From DATHWB01 sp040905965 (GTDB lineage Bacteria > Actinomycetota > Acidimicrobiia > Spongiisociales > ZC4RG35): 64,000 nucleotides of DNA. The DNA lies in the NCBI GenBank assembly GCA_040905965.1, contig JBBDQP010000106.1, positions 8,285-72,284 on the forward strand, in the 5' to 3' direction. Below the pieces are notes generated by a model. That model saw nothing but the letters and a program-made list of their open reading frames with translations, ran no database searches and was not told where the DNA came from. Below are positions 8,980 through 19,037 of the stretch, piece after piece; within the stretch, counting starts at the first letter, position 1, and every line of letters begins with the position of its first letter. Made by a program: the position numbers and the translations under genes.

Positions 8980-9746
8980 CAGGCGCAGTCGACGCAGATC
9001 CCGGCGGTTTCCGAGGCGAGACGGAGCGGCTTTGTCGTCCAACAGCTCTCACACGCGAAGGTCTCGGCGACGGCGGCCACCTTGGCCTTTGCCGTCTGCA
9101 ACGTGCGGGTCCGGGTCACCGCAGGTAGGCGTTCGCGGCGGACGGGTGCGGGCTTGGTGCGGGCGACGAAATGGCGGGTCGGGTCGTGTTCCTTCTCCGC
9201 CGCCCACCAGAGGGCGTCGAGTGTCCAGAGGTCCGTGTCCACATCTGCTCTGACGAGCCCCAACATCTCGTTCACCCGAACGTAGGTCTCCCCGACGGTG
9301 GCGCCATCTGCCACCTCGGGCCACAGTCCGAGCCGGCGCATCGCAGACTCCGAGATCGTGTTCCACACTCCGTACTCGTCGGGATGTGTCACGAGGAGAA
9401 TCGGAGACCAGACGTCGTGGTCGAATTCTCGAGGCTCACCGAGCTGGTCGATGCGTTCGGACAGAGGGACGTCGGTGTCCAGCAACTCCCCGATCATCGC
9501 TCGGACGGCTTCGAAAGAGCCGACCAGGCGGTCGGTGCGGCGCTGCAGGCCCCACCAGTGGCGGTTGTGCTCGAACAGCAGGAAGTCTGCGAGTTGGTCA
9601 GACGTCAGACGCGACGGGTTCGAGAAGACCGAACCCCACTGTCTGATCGCAGACTCTCGATCGCGGATCATCTGGACGACGTCGTTGTGGTTGCCGGCGT
9701 CCCGGAGTCGCCGGAGATACCTGATGGGGTCGGTCGGTGAGGTCAT
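8979..9746 (-). CDS. uncharacterised protein with C-terminal zinc-ribbon-like Cys pairs
   Basis: 255 aa from ATG 9746. I do not recognise a named family. The middle (HPDEYGVWNTISESAMRRLG, then ETYVRVNEMLG and DLWTLDALWWAAEKE) resembles a helical module seen in restriction- or nuclease-associated proteins. The C-terminus has CESC and CVDC, spaced like a treble-clef or zinc ribbon. The stop overlaps the start of the HhH-GPD protein (TGATG), which argues for a joint role on DNA. Function is unknown. Confidence 0.7.
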   Translation of the reverse strand: MTSPTDPIRYLRRLRDAGNHNDVVQMIRDRESAIRQWGSVFSNPSRLTSDQLADFLLFEHNRHWWGLQRRTDRLVGSFEAVRAMIGELLDTDVPLSERIDQLGEPREFDHDVWSPILLVTHPDEYGVWNTISESAMRRLGLWPEVADGATVGETYVRVNEMLGLVRADVDTDLWTLDALWWAAEKEHDPTRHFVARTKPAPVRRERLPAVTRTRTLQTAKAKVAAVAETFACESCWTTKPLRLASETAGICVDCA

Positions 9747-9785
9747 CGAGGCGCGGAGACTACGCCGGTGGTCGGGCGCGAAAGA

Positions 9786-9813
9786 AACCCCCTGCTGTCG
9801 GCAGCCGGGGGTT
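9786..9813 (-). terminator. rho-independent terminator-like hairpin
   Basis: AACCCCC (9786-9792) pairs with GGGGGTT (9807-9813), with an inner GCTG/CAGC extension. On the minus strand the stem is followed by TTTCTTTC-type pyrimidine sequence, so it would end transcripts of the 48-aa protein gene. It sits between that gene and the upstream end of the 9746 operon. Confidence 0.6.
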
Positions 9814-9838
9814 CCTTCTCCATCCGCTCAGACGCCGT

Positions 9839-9985
9839 TCAGACGGCTCGTGACTTGTTGCCCGTGATCGCTCCCCACACGAAGAGGACGAGGGCGATGA
9901 TCAGAATCCAGCGCAGCGCCTCGAAGGCCAGTCCGACGCCGCCCAAGATGAGGGCGATGACGATCAATACGATTGCGAGTCCCAT
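9839..9985 (-). CDS. small hydrophobic membrane protein (48 aa)
   Basis: 48 aa from ATG 9985 with AAGGAGA just upstream (GCAAAGGAGAGCACTC). The longer frame to 10051 lacks such a site. MGLAIVLIVIALILGGVGL and LRWILIIALVLFVWGAITG form two membrane helices, and the tail NKSRAV is basic. It is similar in style to the 26-aa and 67-aa proteins near 55.5 kb. Function is unknown. Confidence 0.7.
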   Translation of the reverse strand: MGLAIVLIVIALILGGVGLAFEALRWILIIALVLFVWGAITGNKSRAV

Positions 9986-10089
9986 GAGTGCTCTCCTTTG
10001 CCGTGCGACGTCCAGTCGACGTCGTGTCACGGTTCTTGACGATGCGTACACCCAGTCCGTACCCGGCGAACGCCACCCCTATACGTCAA

Positions 10090-10476
10090 TCATTCGCCGG
10101 GTGAGGCGCTCCAACCGGACCAGCGTTCCACGAAAATGCGGACCCACGGACCGGTCGGCGGAGTGGCCCGGTACTGGGGATACCGAGCTTCGAGTGCGGC
10201 TGCCTCCGAGGGCGGTTCGGCATCGATCGACGCCCTCCCGTCGGCACGAACCCACCAAAGTCGGTCCCAGTCGTCGGAGCGTTCATCGAACAGCACTGCG
10301 ACTCTCGGCTCCGAGCGGATGTTCTCCAACCGTCGAAGCGGCCGCCCCGACTTCGGCTTGTGATCGACCGCGAAGATGATCACGTCTTCGACCACGGCGT
10401 GGACGATCGGTACGACATGCGGGCGGCCGTCCGGGGAGATCGTTGCCAGCGTGGCGAACCGGGTCCCGGCCGCCAA
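10090..10476 (-). CDS. PPOX-class F420-dependent oxidoreductase-like protein (TIGR03668-like)
   Basis: About 128 aa. TRFATLATISPDGRPHVVPI, FAVDHKPKS and LRRLENIRSEPRVAVLFDER match the split-barrel PPOX family TIGR03668. The family start normally includes some 8 more residues (LTVDWRSLAAG here), but no ATG/GTG lies in frame before the upstream ligase stop. TTG 10476 is therefore provisional. It follows the AMP ligase directly and is probably in its operon. The likely cofactor is F420 or FMN. Confidence 0.8.
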   Translation of the reverse strand: MAAGTRFATLATISPDGRPHVVPIVHAVVEDVIIFAVDHKPKSGRPLRRLENIRSEPRVAVLFDERSDDWDRLWWVRADGRASIDAEPPSEAAALEARYPQYRATPPTGPWVRIFVERWSGWSASPGE

Positions 10477-10493
10477 CGAGCGCCAGTCGACGG

Positions 10494-12041
10494 TCAGACA
10501 GCCCGCAATTCCCGGCGGAGGATCTTTCCCGAGGCGGACTTCGGGACGGCGTCGATGAACTCCACCATTCGGATCTTCTTGTAGGAGGCGACATGGTCGG
10601 CGACGAAGGCCATCACCTCCTCAGCATCGAGTTCGGCTCCCGGCGCCTTCACCACGAACGCCTTCGGGACTTCCCCTGCCTCGATGTCCGGGACTCCGAT
10701 CACGGCCGCATCGGCGATGGCCGGATGAGTCAGGAGGATGCCCTCGAGTTCGGCAGGCGGGACCTGGAACCCCTTGTACTTGATGAGCTCCTTGAGTCGG
10801 TCGACGATGTAGAGGAATCCGTCGGTGTCGAAGTGCCCGATGTCGCCCGTGTGAAGCCAGCCCTCTGAGTCGATGGTGGCGGCAGTCGCCTCGGCATTGT
10901 TCAGATAGCCCTTCATCACTTGCGGACCTCGAATCCACAGTTCGCCGTCCTCTCCCGGGTCGGCATCGTCACCCGTTGCCGGGTCGACGATCCTGGTCTC
11001 CGTGTTGGAAATGGTGACACCGACCGATGCCGGGTTGTACGAGCCTTCCGGCGTCGAATGGGTGACAGGACTGAGCTCGGTCATCCCGTATCCCTGGACG
11101 ACCGCCACCCCCAACCGTCGTCGGGCATCGTCGGCGAGTTCGCCCGAGAGTGGCGCCGCTCCCGAGAAGATCAGCCGCAGGCTCGACACGTCGTAGTCGT
11201 CGACCATCGGGTGCTTAGCCAGCGCCAGCACGATGGGTGGCACCAGATACGCGATGGTGATGGCGTGATCCTGGAGGATCCGCAGGAACTCCGGCAGGTC
11301 GAATCGTGGCATCGTGACCACCGTGCCCCCGCGGTAGATCACGTTGTTCATCAGGACCTGCATGCCGTAGATGTGGAAGAACGGGAGGACGGCGATCACC
11401 CGCTCCACACCGGGCTCCACCCGGAGGATGTGTTCGGTCTGGGCCATGTTCGCCGTCAGGTTGCGGTGGGTCAGCATCACGCCTTTGGGAAGACCGGTGG
11501 TCCCGGAGGAGTACGGGAGCACGACGACGTCCTCGGCCGTGTCCACCTCGGCATGGCCTCCGAATGGCTCGGCGGCGAGGACTTCGGAGAATGGGATGTG
11601 CTCGTCGGTCTCACCGATCACGACGATGTCGGTCACGTTGCTGTCGGCGGCGGCTGCGACGGCCGTCTCGACGAACATCGGGATCGTCACGAGAAGCGTC
11701 GCCCCCGAATCCTGCAGTTGGAACGCGACTTCTTCAGGCCCGTACGTCGGGTTGATCGTGGTGACCGTTCCTCCCACGGTGGCCGCACCGTGGAAGGTGA
11801 GGAAGTACTCGGGCAGGTTGGGCAGGAGGATTCCGAGAACGTCGCCGTGCCCGAATCCGCGCCCAGCCAGCCATCCGGCGAACCTCCTGGTGCCGTCGGC
11901 GAGTTGGGAGTACGTGTACGTCCGGCCGGTCGGACCGTCGATGATTGCGGGGTGATCGCCGAGTTCGTCGACGCGCTGCAGCACGAAGGGTGTGACGGGC
12001 TGCGTGGGGATCTCGACATCAGGAAAGGGGCTCGTGTACAT
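10494..12041 (-). CDS. 4-coumarate--CoA ligase-like AMP-dependent acyl-CoA synthetase
   Basis: 515 aa. ANL-superfamily motifs are in order: YSSGTTGLPKGVMLTH (P-loop), QGYGMTELSP, GWLHTGDIG, VDRLKELIKYKGFQVPPAEL and the catalytic Lys in KSASGKILRREL. The domain pattern and YKGFQV hinge fit the 4-coumarate/medium-chain acyl-CoA ligase subgroup. It activates a carboxylic acid to acyl-AMP and then acyl-CoA. The substrate is unknown, though the thiolase/SDR neighbourhood at 3-6 kb is compatible with fatty or aromatic acid use. Confidence 0.92.
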   Translation of the reverse strand: MYTSPFPDVEIPTQPVTPFVLQRVDELGDHPAIIDGPTGRTYTYSQLADGTRRFAGWLAGRGFGHGDVLGILLPNLPEYFLTFHGAATVGGTVTTINPTYGPEEVAFQLQDSGATLLVTIPMFVETAVAAAADSNVTDIVVIGETDEHIPFSEVLAAEPFGGHAEVDTAEDVVVLPYSSGTTGLPKGVMLTHRNLTANMAQTEHILRVEPGVERVIAVLPFFHIYGMQVLMNNVIYRGGTVVTMPRFDLPEFLRILQDHAITIAYLVPPIVLALAKHPMVDDYDVSSLRLIFSGAAPLSGELADDARRRLGVAVVQGYGMTELSPVTHSTPEGSYNPASVGVTISNTETRIVDPATGDDADPGEDGELWIRGPQVMKGYLNNAEATAATIDSEGWLHTGDIGHFDTDGFLYIVDRLKELIKYKGFQVPPAELEGILLTHPAIADAAVIGVPDIEAGEVPKAFVVKAPGAELDAEEVMAFVADHVASYKKIRMVEFIDAVPKSASGKILRRELRAV

Positions 12042-12165
12042 CGTGCGGCTCCAGGTTCGGGCACCGCCGACGATAGGCGGGGCGCGCGATGTGAGGCCGT
12101 CTCAGAGGCCTGTTGCGCCAACGCCGAATCCGGTCGAAGATGGTGCATCGAATCTCGGAGGTCGC

Positions 12166-12708
12166 GTGCGATTCAGACAGGTGAACGTCGTTCTTGCCCT
12201 CGCGGCATTTCCTCTCCTGGCGGCGCTGCCAGCGCTCGGGAGCGTGACGCCGCCGTGCAACGGGTCCGTCACGATCGGTGGAGCCACGTACGGCCCGGAC
12301 AACGACACCCCGGGCGATCCGATCATCGTCCCGGCCGACAAGTCAGGAGTTGTCGGAGTCTGGATGGGGACAACTGGCACTCCGATCACCGACCATTCCG
12401 GATCCGTCGGCATCGTGGTTGGACCCTCGACAGTCGAACTGGCCAGTTGGAGCGGTGAGAATGCCGATCTGGAGACCACGGCAGAGGGCGACTTTTCCCT
12501 CGCCGAGCTCCCTTCGTTCGTTCAGTCGCTCACCGGCCTCTACGAGGTGACGGCAACCCACTCCGGCAACGGCGGAAGCTGTGACGGCTCGGTGATGGTG
12601 AAGCTCGAAGGAAACGCGGCAGCCACTCCCGTTGGCGCCGCCTCCATCGGAGGAACTGTTGCTGCCGCGCTGGGCCTGGCATTCGCAGGAAGGGGGAAGG
12701 CAGTATGA
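12166..12708 (+). CDS. exported protein, unknown function
   Basis: 180 aa from GTG 12166 with GGAG at 12157-12160; GTG 12181 is an alternative. An N-terminal signal-type helix (NVVLALAAFPLLAALPALGS) precedes an extracellular beta-rich region with two Cys (PPCNGS, GSCDGS) that could form a disulfide. The C-terminus is Ala/Gly-rich and hydrophobic, ending in AGRGKAV, like a membrane or sorting anchor without an obvious LPXTG. It is divergent from the AMP ligase and overlaps the next small gene by ATGA. Confidence 0.65.
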   Translation: MRFRQVNVVLALAAFPLLAALPALGSVTPPCNGSVTIGGATYGPDNDTPGDPIIVPADKSGVVGVWMGTTGTPITDHSGSVGIVVGPSTVELASWSGENADLETTAEGDFSLAELPSFVQSLTGLYEVTATHSGNGGSCDGSVMVKLEGNAAATPVGAASIGGTVAAALGLAFAGRGKAV

Positions 12709-12887
12709 AGGGCCGTCCTGTTCTCGGTGTGATCAGCGGACTGTTCTTCGGTCTCTTCGTCGCAGTCATGCTCCAACAATTCGGCATCTGGCCGCTGGAC
12801 ACCGTTTCCCTGATCGGGCTGCCGATCGTCGGTGTGATCATTGGCCTGGTGCTGGCCAAGACCGCCCCCCTTTCCAAGAAGAACTGA
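12705..12887 (+). CDS. small two-helix membrane protein (60 aa)
   Basis: 60 aa. The ATG overlaps the previous stop as ATGA, so translation is coupled. Two hydrophobic helices (VLGVISGLFFGLFVAVML and VSLIGLPIVGVIIGLVLA) are joined by a short loop, with a basic tail KTAPLSKKN. Probably a partner of the exported protein upstream; function unknown. A CCCGGGG/CCCCGGG palindrome follows within 30 bp and may terminate the pair. Confidence 0.65.
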   Translation: MKGRPVLGVISGLFFGLFVAVMLQQFGIWPLDTVSLIGLPIVGVIIGLVLAKTAPLSKKN

Positions 12888-12997
12888 CGCGGCCGAGTTG
12901 GGCCCGGGGTCCCCGGGGGAACCGGTGTTGCGACGCGAGCGAAAGTCCTCGGATGTTTCCCTGAACTCCCGGTCGCATCGTGCCGATGGGAGACGAG

Positions 12998-15165
12998 ATG
13001 TCTGCAGGAACGCCTCTTCGACGCGCCGCCATCGTGGAATGGCTGGTCCGGCTCGCGCCCGATTCGCTCGGCATCGGACCGGCGGCTGTCGACGGAGCCG
13101 CCGAACCCGCCGGCCCGAAGAGTGTCCAGATGGCGGTCGCCACATCCTCCATCGTCATCCACTCCGGGATGTACCTCTACAGCGGACTGTCCGGTTTCCT
13201 GTGGGTCGCCCTGCTCTCCTTGGCGTATCTCGTTGTCGGGATTCCGCTCTCCTTCCGTGCCGCCGAGATTTCATCGACCTTCGCGACTTGGATCGATCTC
13301 CTCACTCTGTGCCTCGCCGCCGTCTTGTTGGGGGATCCCTCGACCCTGGTGGCGTGGTTTCCGCTGGTGGTGGTCGCCAACCTCCTCTACGTGTCCACCG
13401 TCCAGGCGATACGCAACATGGTGGCGATGGCGAGCTTCGCGGCAGCCTTCTTCGTGGTCGCCGCTCGTTTCTCGGACCGGCTCTTCACGGCTGAGATCCT
13501 CCGTGTGTACTTCGCCGCCACGCTTCTGATGTGGCTGGCCTCGTCGGCGGTCTACGCGATGGCGGTGGGTGGGGCAGTGGCGAGACGTGAGGCAGCGATC
13601 TCGGACGCCCTGGCCCAGCGCGACGCCGCCGAGCTACGGGCGCGTACCGACGCCGCCCAACTGCGGGCGGTTCTCGAGGAGGCTCCGATCGGACTTCTGC
13701 TGCAGGCAGCAGGCGAGTCGTTCGTGTACGGCAACGCGCCGGCCCTCGAGATGCTGGACTTGACGCTCGATGAACTGCTCAACTCGGGTGCTGCCTCGGC
13801 GATGGAACCCGCCACGCGCGATCTGGTCGAAGGCGAGATCGTCGCCGCTCGTCAGACCGGCAAGCCGTTTCAGGTCGAATATCAGACCATCGGTGGCCGG
13901 ATCCTCGAGCTGCGCGGACGTCACGTCGAACTAAACGAAGGATTCGCCACCGTCACGGCGCTGCGNNNNNNNNNNNNNNNNNNNNNNNNNNNNNNNNNNN
14001 NNNNNNNNNNNNNNNNNNNNNNNNNNNNNNNNNNNNNNNNNNNNNNNNNNNNNNNNNNNNNNNNNTGCGCGGACGTCACGTCGAACTAAACGAAGGATTC
14101 GCCACCGTCACGGCGCTGCGTGACCTCACCCCGGAACGGGACGCTCATCGGCACATTGCACGGCTCCGCACCCTGGTCGAGAACAGCGAGACCCACATGA
14201 TCGTGTGGGATTCGCACGGTGAGATCCTCATCGGGAACCGGGTGTTCCGCGACTTGTGGAACAGCGGTGAGCCGGTCGTCGGACGGTCAATCGTGGAGTT
14301 GGTCGGTGAACAGATGCGTCCATTCGTCGAGATGGATCTTCTCGAAGAGGAGAGGACGTACGAGCGGCCCGGAATCCTGCCTGACGGATCAGAGACATGG
14401 ATCTCGATCGCCATTTTCGACTTCCAGGATCCGTTCGACGGACGGTGGCTGCGCGCGGCGTCGGTGCGGGATCTCGCCGAGGTGGCGCTCGCTCGCCGGC
14501 AGCTGGAGGAGCTGGTGGCCAACAAGAACCAGTTCATCGCATCCGTCAGCCACGAACTGCGGACGCCGCTGACCGTGGTTGTGGGCCTGGCGGCCGAGAT
14601 GGCCTCCGACCCCTCCGCTCTCGCTCCCGAGGAGATCGCCGAGTTCTCATCGCTCATCGCGGGACAGGCCACCGAGGTGGCAGCGCTGGTCGAAGATCTG
14701 TTGACGATGGCTCGGGCCGATGCTGGCGTGCTCTCGATCTCCCCCCAGGTGCTGAAACTGCAGGAGTGTGTCGGGGAGGTCATCGAAGGGCTCCCGCGTG
14801 AACTGCGCGGCCGGGTCACCTGGGTGCCAGGGGCCGACTCGAACGTGCATGCCGATCCAGTGCGCGTGCGCCAGATCGTCCGCAATCTCCTCACCAACGC
14901 CGGGCGGCACGGCGGGCCACGTATCGAGATCGAGGTTCAGAGTGGCGTCACCGTCGTCAGGGATGACGGGCCGCCGGTGCCGGAGAGCGAACGGGAACGC
15001 ATGTTTCAGGCGTACGAGAGGGTGCATGACCACGCCGGTACCCCTGACTCGGTGGGTCTTGGGCTCACCGTGTGTCGTCGGCTGAGCCAGCTCATGGGTG
15101 GGGATGTCGTCTACACGCACGACGGCACCTGGTCCACCTTCAGCTTGACCCTCGTCGAGGTTTGA
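12998..15165 (+). CDS. membrane PAS-domain sensor histidine kinase (interrupted by a false gap)
   Basis: ATG 12998 has GGGAG at 12988-12992. The 100-N run at 13966-14065 is flanked by the same 55 bp. Removing the N run and one copy leaves 2013 bases, an exact 671 codons ending at 15165, so the real product is about 670 aa. The N-terminus has five or six membrane helices; then a coiled linker, a PAS-like domain (LRAVLEEAPIGLLLQAAGE) and a second PAS (ETHMIVWDSHGEILIGNRVF) follow. HisKA is SVSHELRTPLTVVVG, with the phosphorylated His at residue 467 of the joined protein. HATPase is NLLTNAGRHGG, DDGPPVP and VGLGLTVCRRL. No response regulator is adjacent. The signal is unknown. Confidence 0.88.
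13966..14065. other. assembly gap (100 N), flanked by identical 55 bp
   Basis: 13911-13965 and 14066-14120 are identical over 55 bp, so the two contigs overlap and no sequence is missing. Scaffolding left the overlap unmerged. Confidence 0.95.
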
Positions 15166-15205
15166 CCGAGAAGTGGTCGGCGGGCCTGCCGATCCACTGA
15201 GGGTG

Positions 15206-17770
15206 TTATTTGCCGATTCGGTCCCGGCGGGCTTGCAGAAGTTCGGCGGCTCGCTCCAGGCTGATCGACTCGGGGGTGTCCCCCTTGCGCAGCGAGGCAT
15301 TCACGTCGCCGTCCGTGACGTACGGGCCGTATCGCCCATTCCGAACCGTGACCGACTTCTTCGAGACCGGATCCTCGCCCAGTTCGCGAAGCGGACCTGC
15401 CGCCTTCTGACCTCTCCGTCGCGGAGGTTCGGCGAGAAGCTTCAGTGCCTCTTCGACGGTGAGAGTGAACAACTGATCCTCTGCTTCGAGGGATCGGCGG
15501 TCGTCACCGCGTTGGATGTAGGGGCCGTATCGGCCGTTGAGGGCGAGGATGTCGACGCCTGCTTCGTCCTGGCCCACCGTCCGGGGAAGGGACAGAAGCT
15601 GGAGCGCATCGTCGAGGGACAGCGCGTCGAGTTCCATCGTCTTGAGGAGGCTCGCCCGTTTCGGCTTCTCCTTCGACCCCTCCTCGACCTCGCCCAACTG
15701 CACGTACGCGCCGAATCGTCCGGTGCGTCCGAGCACGACCAACCCGGAGTCCGGGTCGGTGCCGAGGATCTTGTCCCCCCGCGACTGGTCGTCGATGAGC
15801 TGGTTCGCCTTCTCGATCGTCACTTCGTCCGGGGCGAGATCATCGGGGATCGACCCCCGGTCCTCTCCCCGCTCGACATATGGGCCGTACCGACCGACGC
15901 GGGCGATGATCTCACGTCCCTGGTCGTCCGCTCCGATCGGGATCGAGTTGACCGCCCGGGCGTCGATCTCACCGAGTCGTTGCTCGATGGTCGCCTTCAG
16001 GCCTTCGTCGCCCAGATAGAACTGGGTGAGCCACGGGACCCGATCTTGATCGCCTGAGGCGATCTCGTCGAGGTCGTCTTCCATGCGGGCGGTGAACTCG
16101 TAGTCGACGAGGTTCGGGAAACTCTGCTCCAGCAGCGTCACGACGGCGAAGGCCGTGAAGGTCGGGATCAGCGTCTGCCCTCGTTTGAACACGTATCCGG
16201 CGTCCTGGATCCGGGACATGATCGAGGCGTAGGTCGAAGGGCGACCCACGCCGAGCTCTTCGAGGCGCTGGACGAGCGAGGCCTCGTTGTATCGCCGGGG
16301 CGGCTGGGTTTCGTGGCCGGCCGGCTCGAGAGCAATGACGGCGAGCGCATCACCCTCCTCGACCCCAGGCAGCGGGGATTCGGAGTCGTCGGCATCGCCG
16401 GTATCGACCGACTCGACGTAGACCTTGAGGAAGCCAGGGAAGTGGATGACGCGCCCGGAAGCGGAGAACTCCGCATCCCTCCCGTCAGAGGCAGTGGCGC
16501 CGAACCGGATCGAAAGGGACTCGCCTCTGGCATCGGGCATCTGCGAGGCGATCGTCCGCTTCCAGATCAGCTCGTACAGCTGGGCCTCGTCGCCTCCGAG
16601 TTCGGTCCGCACCTGGGCCGGGGTCTTCCACGACTCGCCCGCCGGTCGGATGGCCTCGTGCGCTTCCTGGGCGTTCTTGGTCTTCCCGCTGTAGGTGCGA
16701 GGCGACGGCAGGACGTAGTCGGCGCCGAACTGCTTGCCGATCTCGGTGCGGGCTGTTGCGATCGCCGACTCGGCGAGCGACACCGAGTCGGTCCGCATGT
16801 AGGTGATATAGCCGTTCTCGTACAGCCGCTGGGCCACGGACATGGTGCGGGCCGAGGTGTATCGAAGTTTGCGGGCCGCTTCTTGCTGCATGGTCGACGT
16901 CCGGAACGGTGCGTACGGTCGCCGCGTGTAGGGCTTCGTGTCAGTGGATCTGACCGCGAACTCGGCGTTCTCGAGCGCGGTGGCGAGGTTGGCTGCGGTG
17001 TCCGAGTCGAGCACGGTCACGTCGTTCTGAACGTTGCCGAGGGAGTCGAAATCCCGACCGGATGCGACGCGTGACCCGTCGAGCGCCACCAGAGAACCGG
17101 TGAACTGGGTGGAGTCGCCGGGCTTTTCGAAGGTCCCCTCGAGGTCCCAGTACCCGGCCGAGCGGAACGCCATTCGCTCTCGTTCGCGTTCGACGATGAT
17201 CCTCACCGCCACCGACTGGACCCGTCCGGCGCTCAGTCCGCGCGCCACTTTGAGCCACAGAACTCTGGACACGTCGTATCCGACCAGACGGTCGAGAATC
17301 CGTCGCGCCTCTTGTGCGTCGACCAATTGGGTGTCGATGTCTCTCGGATTGTCGAAGGCCTGGCGGATCGCCGACTCGGTGATCTCGTGGAAGACCATTC
17401 GCTTCACCGGGACCTTCGGCTTCAGGACCTCTGCCAGGTGCCAGGCGATGGCTTCGCCTTCCCGATCCTCGTCGGTGGCGAGGTAGACCTCGTCGACTCC
17501 TTCCAACGCCTTCTTCAACTTCTTGACGTGATCGCGAGAACGGCTCGACAGGACATACACGGGGTCGAATCCGTCGTCGACGTTGACGGCGAGATAGGCC
17601 CACGGTTCCTTGCGGTAGCGCTCGGGGAGGTCCTTGGCCGATCCGGGCAGGTCCCGGATGTGGCCCATCGACGCCTCGACCACGATTTCGTCATCGGACA
17701 TCCCGCGAAGGAACTGGCCGATCGATTTGGCCTTGGTGGGGGATTCGACGATGACGAGTGAACGGGTCAC
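15206..17770 (-). CDS. topA: DNA topoisomerase I
   Basis: 854 aa, a typical actinobacterial TopA length. The N-terminal Toprim domain begins SLVIVESPTKAKSI and continues with ATDEDREGEAIAWHL. The catalytic Tyr is in GYITYMRTDS (Tyr324). The C-terminus carries repeated GRYGPYV/GRFGAYV modules (four or more) instead of zinc fingers, as in mycobacterial and Streptomyces TopA. It relaxes negative supercoils. It is divergent from the MFS-tmk gene, giving the familiar topA-tmk-holB neighbourhood. Confidence 0.97.
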   Translation of the reverse strand: MTRSLVIVESPTKAKSIGQFLRGMSDDEIVVEASMGHIRDLPGSAKDLPERYRKEPWAYLAVNVDDGFDPVYVLSSRSRDHVKKLKKALEGVDEVYLATDEDREGEAIAWHLAEVLKPKVPVKRMVFHEITESAIRQAFDNPRDIDTQLVDAQEARRILDRLVGYDVSRVLWLKVARGLSAGRVQSVAVRIIVERERERMAFRSAGYWDLEGTFEKPGDSTQFTGSLVALDGSRVASGRDFDSLGNVQNDVTVLDSDTAANLATALENAEFAVRSTDTKPYTRRPYAPFRTSTMQQEAARKLRYTSARTMSVAQRLYENGYITYMRTDSVSLAESAIATARTEIGKQFGADYVLPSPRTYSGKTKNAQEAHEAIRPAGESWKTPAQVRTELGGDEAQLYELIWKRTIASQMPDARGESLSIRFGATASDGRDAEFSASGRVIHFPGFLKVYVESVDTGDADDSESPLPGVEEGDALAVIALEPAGHETQPPRRYNEASLVQRLEELGVGRPSTYASIMSRIQDAGYVFKRGQTLIPTFTAFAVVTLLEQSFPNLVDYEFTARMEDDLDEIASGDQDRVPWLTQFYLGDEGLKATIEQRLGEIDARAVNSIPIGADDQGREIIARVGRYGPYVERGEDRGSIPDDLAPDEVTIEKANQLIDDQSRGDKILGTDPDSGLVVLGRTGRFGAYVQLGEVEEGSKEKPKRASLLKTMELDALSLDDALQLLSLPRTVGQDEAGVDILALNGRYGPYIQRGDDRRSLEAEDQLFTLTVEEALKLLAEPPRRRGQKAAGPLRELGEDPVSKKSVTVRNGRYGPYVTDGDVNASLRKGDTPESISLERAAELLQARRDRIGK

Positions 17771-17862
17771 GGCGGCGGAAGGTACGGGAGCCGTTCGCGA
17801 AATGTCAACCTTCGATCCCGCTCACCCCCCAAAGTCATGGGGTCGGTAGCCTCTCGAACGAC

Positions 17863-19037
17863 GTGGACGAATCGATTGCCCGAATCCGGGGTTCCGAGCT
17901 GATACGACGGGGGCCGTTCGCCCGTCTTTGGTGGGCGTCAACGATCTCGGCCCTCGGTGATTGGGTCACGCTCTTCGCCACTTTCTCGCTGGCGGCGAGC
18001 ATCGCCGGGAACGGACCGAACGCCTCGCTGGCGATTCTCGTTCCGCTCGTGGCGCGCTTTCTCCCTGGCGTGATCATCGGCGTGGTCGGGGGTGTGCTGG
18101 CGGACCGATGGAACCGCAAGACGGCGATGATCGTCTCGGACTTCGGACGGGCGGCTCTCGTGCTGGTCCTCGTCTTCGTCGGCAACTACCGGGATCTGTT
18201 CCTGATCACCTTCGCCATCGAGGTGCTGTCGCTGCTTCGCCAGCCGGCGCGGGAGGCGGTCGTCCCGCAGCTCGTCCCGAAACGGCATCTGATGGCAGCG
18301 AACGGGCTGAACCTGCTCGGTGCGTACGGCACTGCTCCGATCGGCGCCGCCATGTTCGCCCTCTTCGCGGAGGTGGGAGTCGAGTTCTTCCAGGTCTTCG
18401 CCTTCGCCTCGGCGGTCGCAGCCGCGTTCGCCTTCGACACGATCACCTTCCTCGTCTCCGGGCTGATCACCGTCACGATTCCGATTCAGAAGATCAAGCT
18501 GTCCAAGGAGCGAACGCGGACCGGCGGATTCGATTATCGGGCGCCGATGCGCGACATGGTCGAGGGTTTCAAGTTCGTGCTGGTGTATCCGGCAGTTCGA
18601 CGGATGGTCGTCGGGATGGCCCTGGGGCTGTTCGGCGGCGGAGCGCTGTTCGTGCTCGGCCAGCCTTTCTCGAAGCAGGTGCTGTTGGCGGGAGACACCG
18701 GGTACGGAATCATCGTCACCGCCCTCGGCGTCGGCGTCGCGCTCGGCATGGGAACGATGACGGCCCTCGGCAAGCGAGTCGAGCGGAGGGAGGCGCTCTT
18801 CGCCGTTTCGCTCACGTTGGCGGGTATTGCGATCACGTTGGCCGGACTGTCCGCCACTGTCGTTGGGGTTTCCGGTTGGGTGTTCGTCGCCGGCGTCGGG
18901 ACCGGAGTCGCATATGTCACAGGCTTCACGCATCTTCACCTCGTGATCACAGACGACATCCGCGGCCGGACCTTCGCCGCGTTGTACGCGTCGGCTCGTC
19001 TCGCCCTCCTGGCGTCTTTCGGCCTGGCAGCCGTCGG
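17863..19037 (+). CDS. MFS transporter-like membrane domain, probably the N-terminal part of an MFS-thymidylate kinase
   Basis: 391 codons from GTG 17863 to the gap. Major-facilitator features are SELIRRGPFARLWWASTISA, GGVLADRWNRKTAMIV (loop 2-3 motif A), RQPAREAVVPQLVP and LGLFGGGALFVLGQPF, with roughly 11 membrane helices. The C-terminal end is lost in the gap. Streptomyces and other actinobacteria encode a long Tmk whose N-terminus is an MFS-like membrane domain in the same topA-tmk-holB order. I therefore infer one polypeptide with the kinase after the gap; two separate genes remain possible. Confidence 0.8.

Noticed and set aside
10920..12458. 512-aa plus-strand frame
   Set aside because: Antisense to the AMP-dependent ligase; its composition is Arg/Gly/Asp-rich without fold signals.
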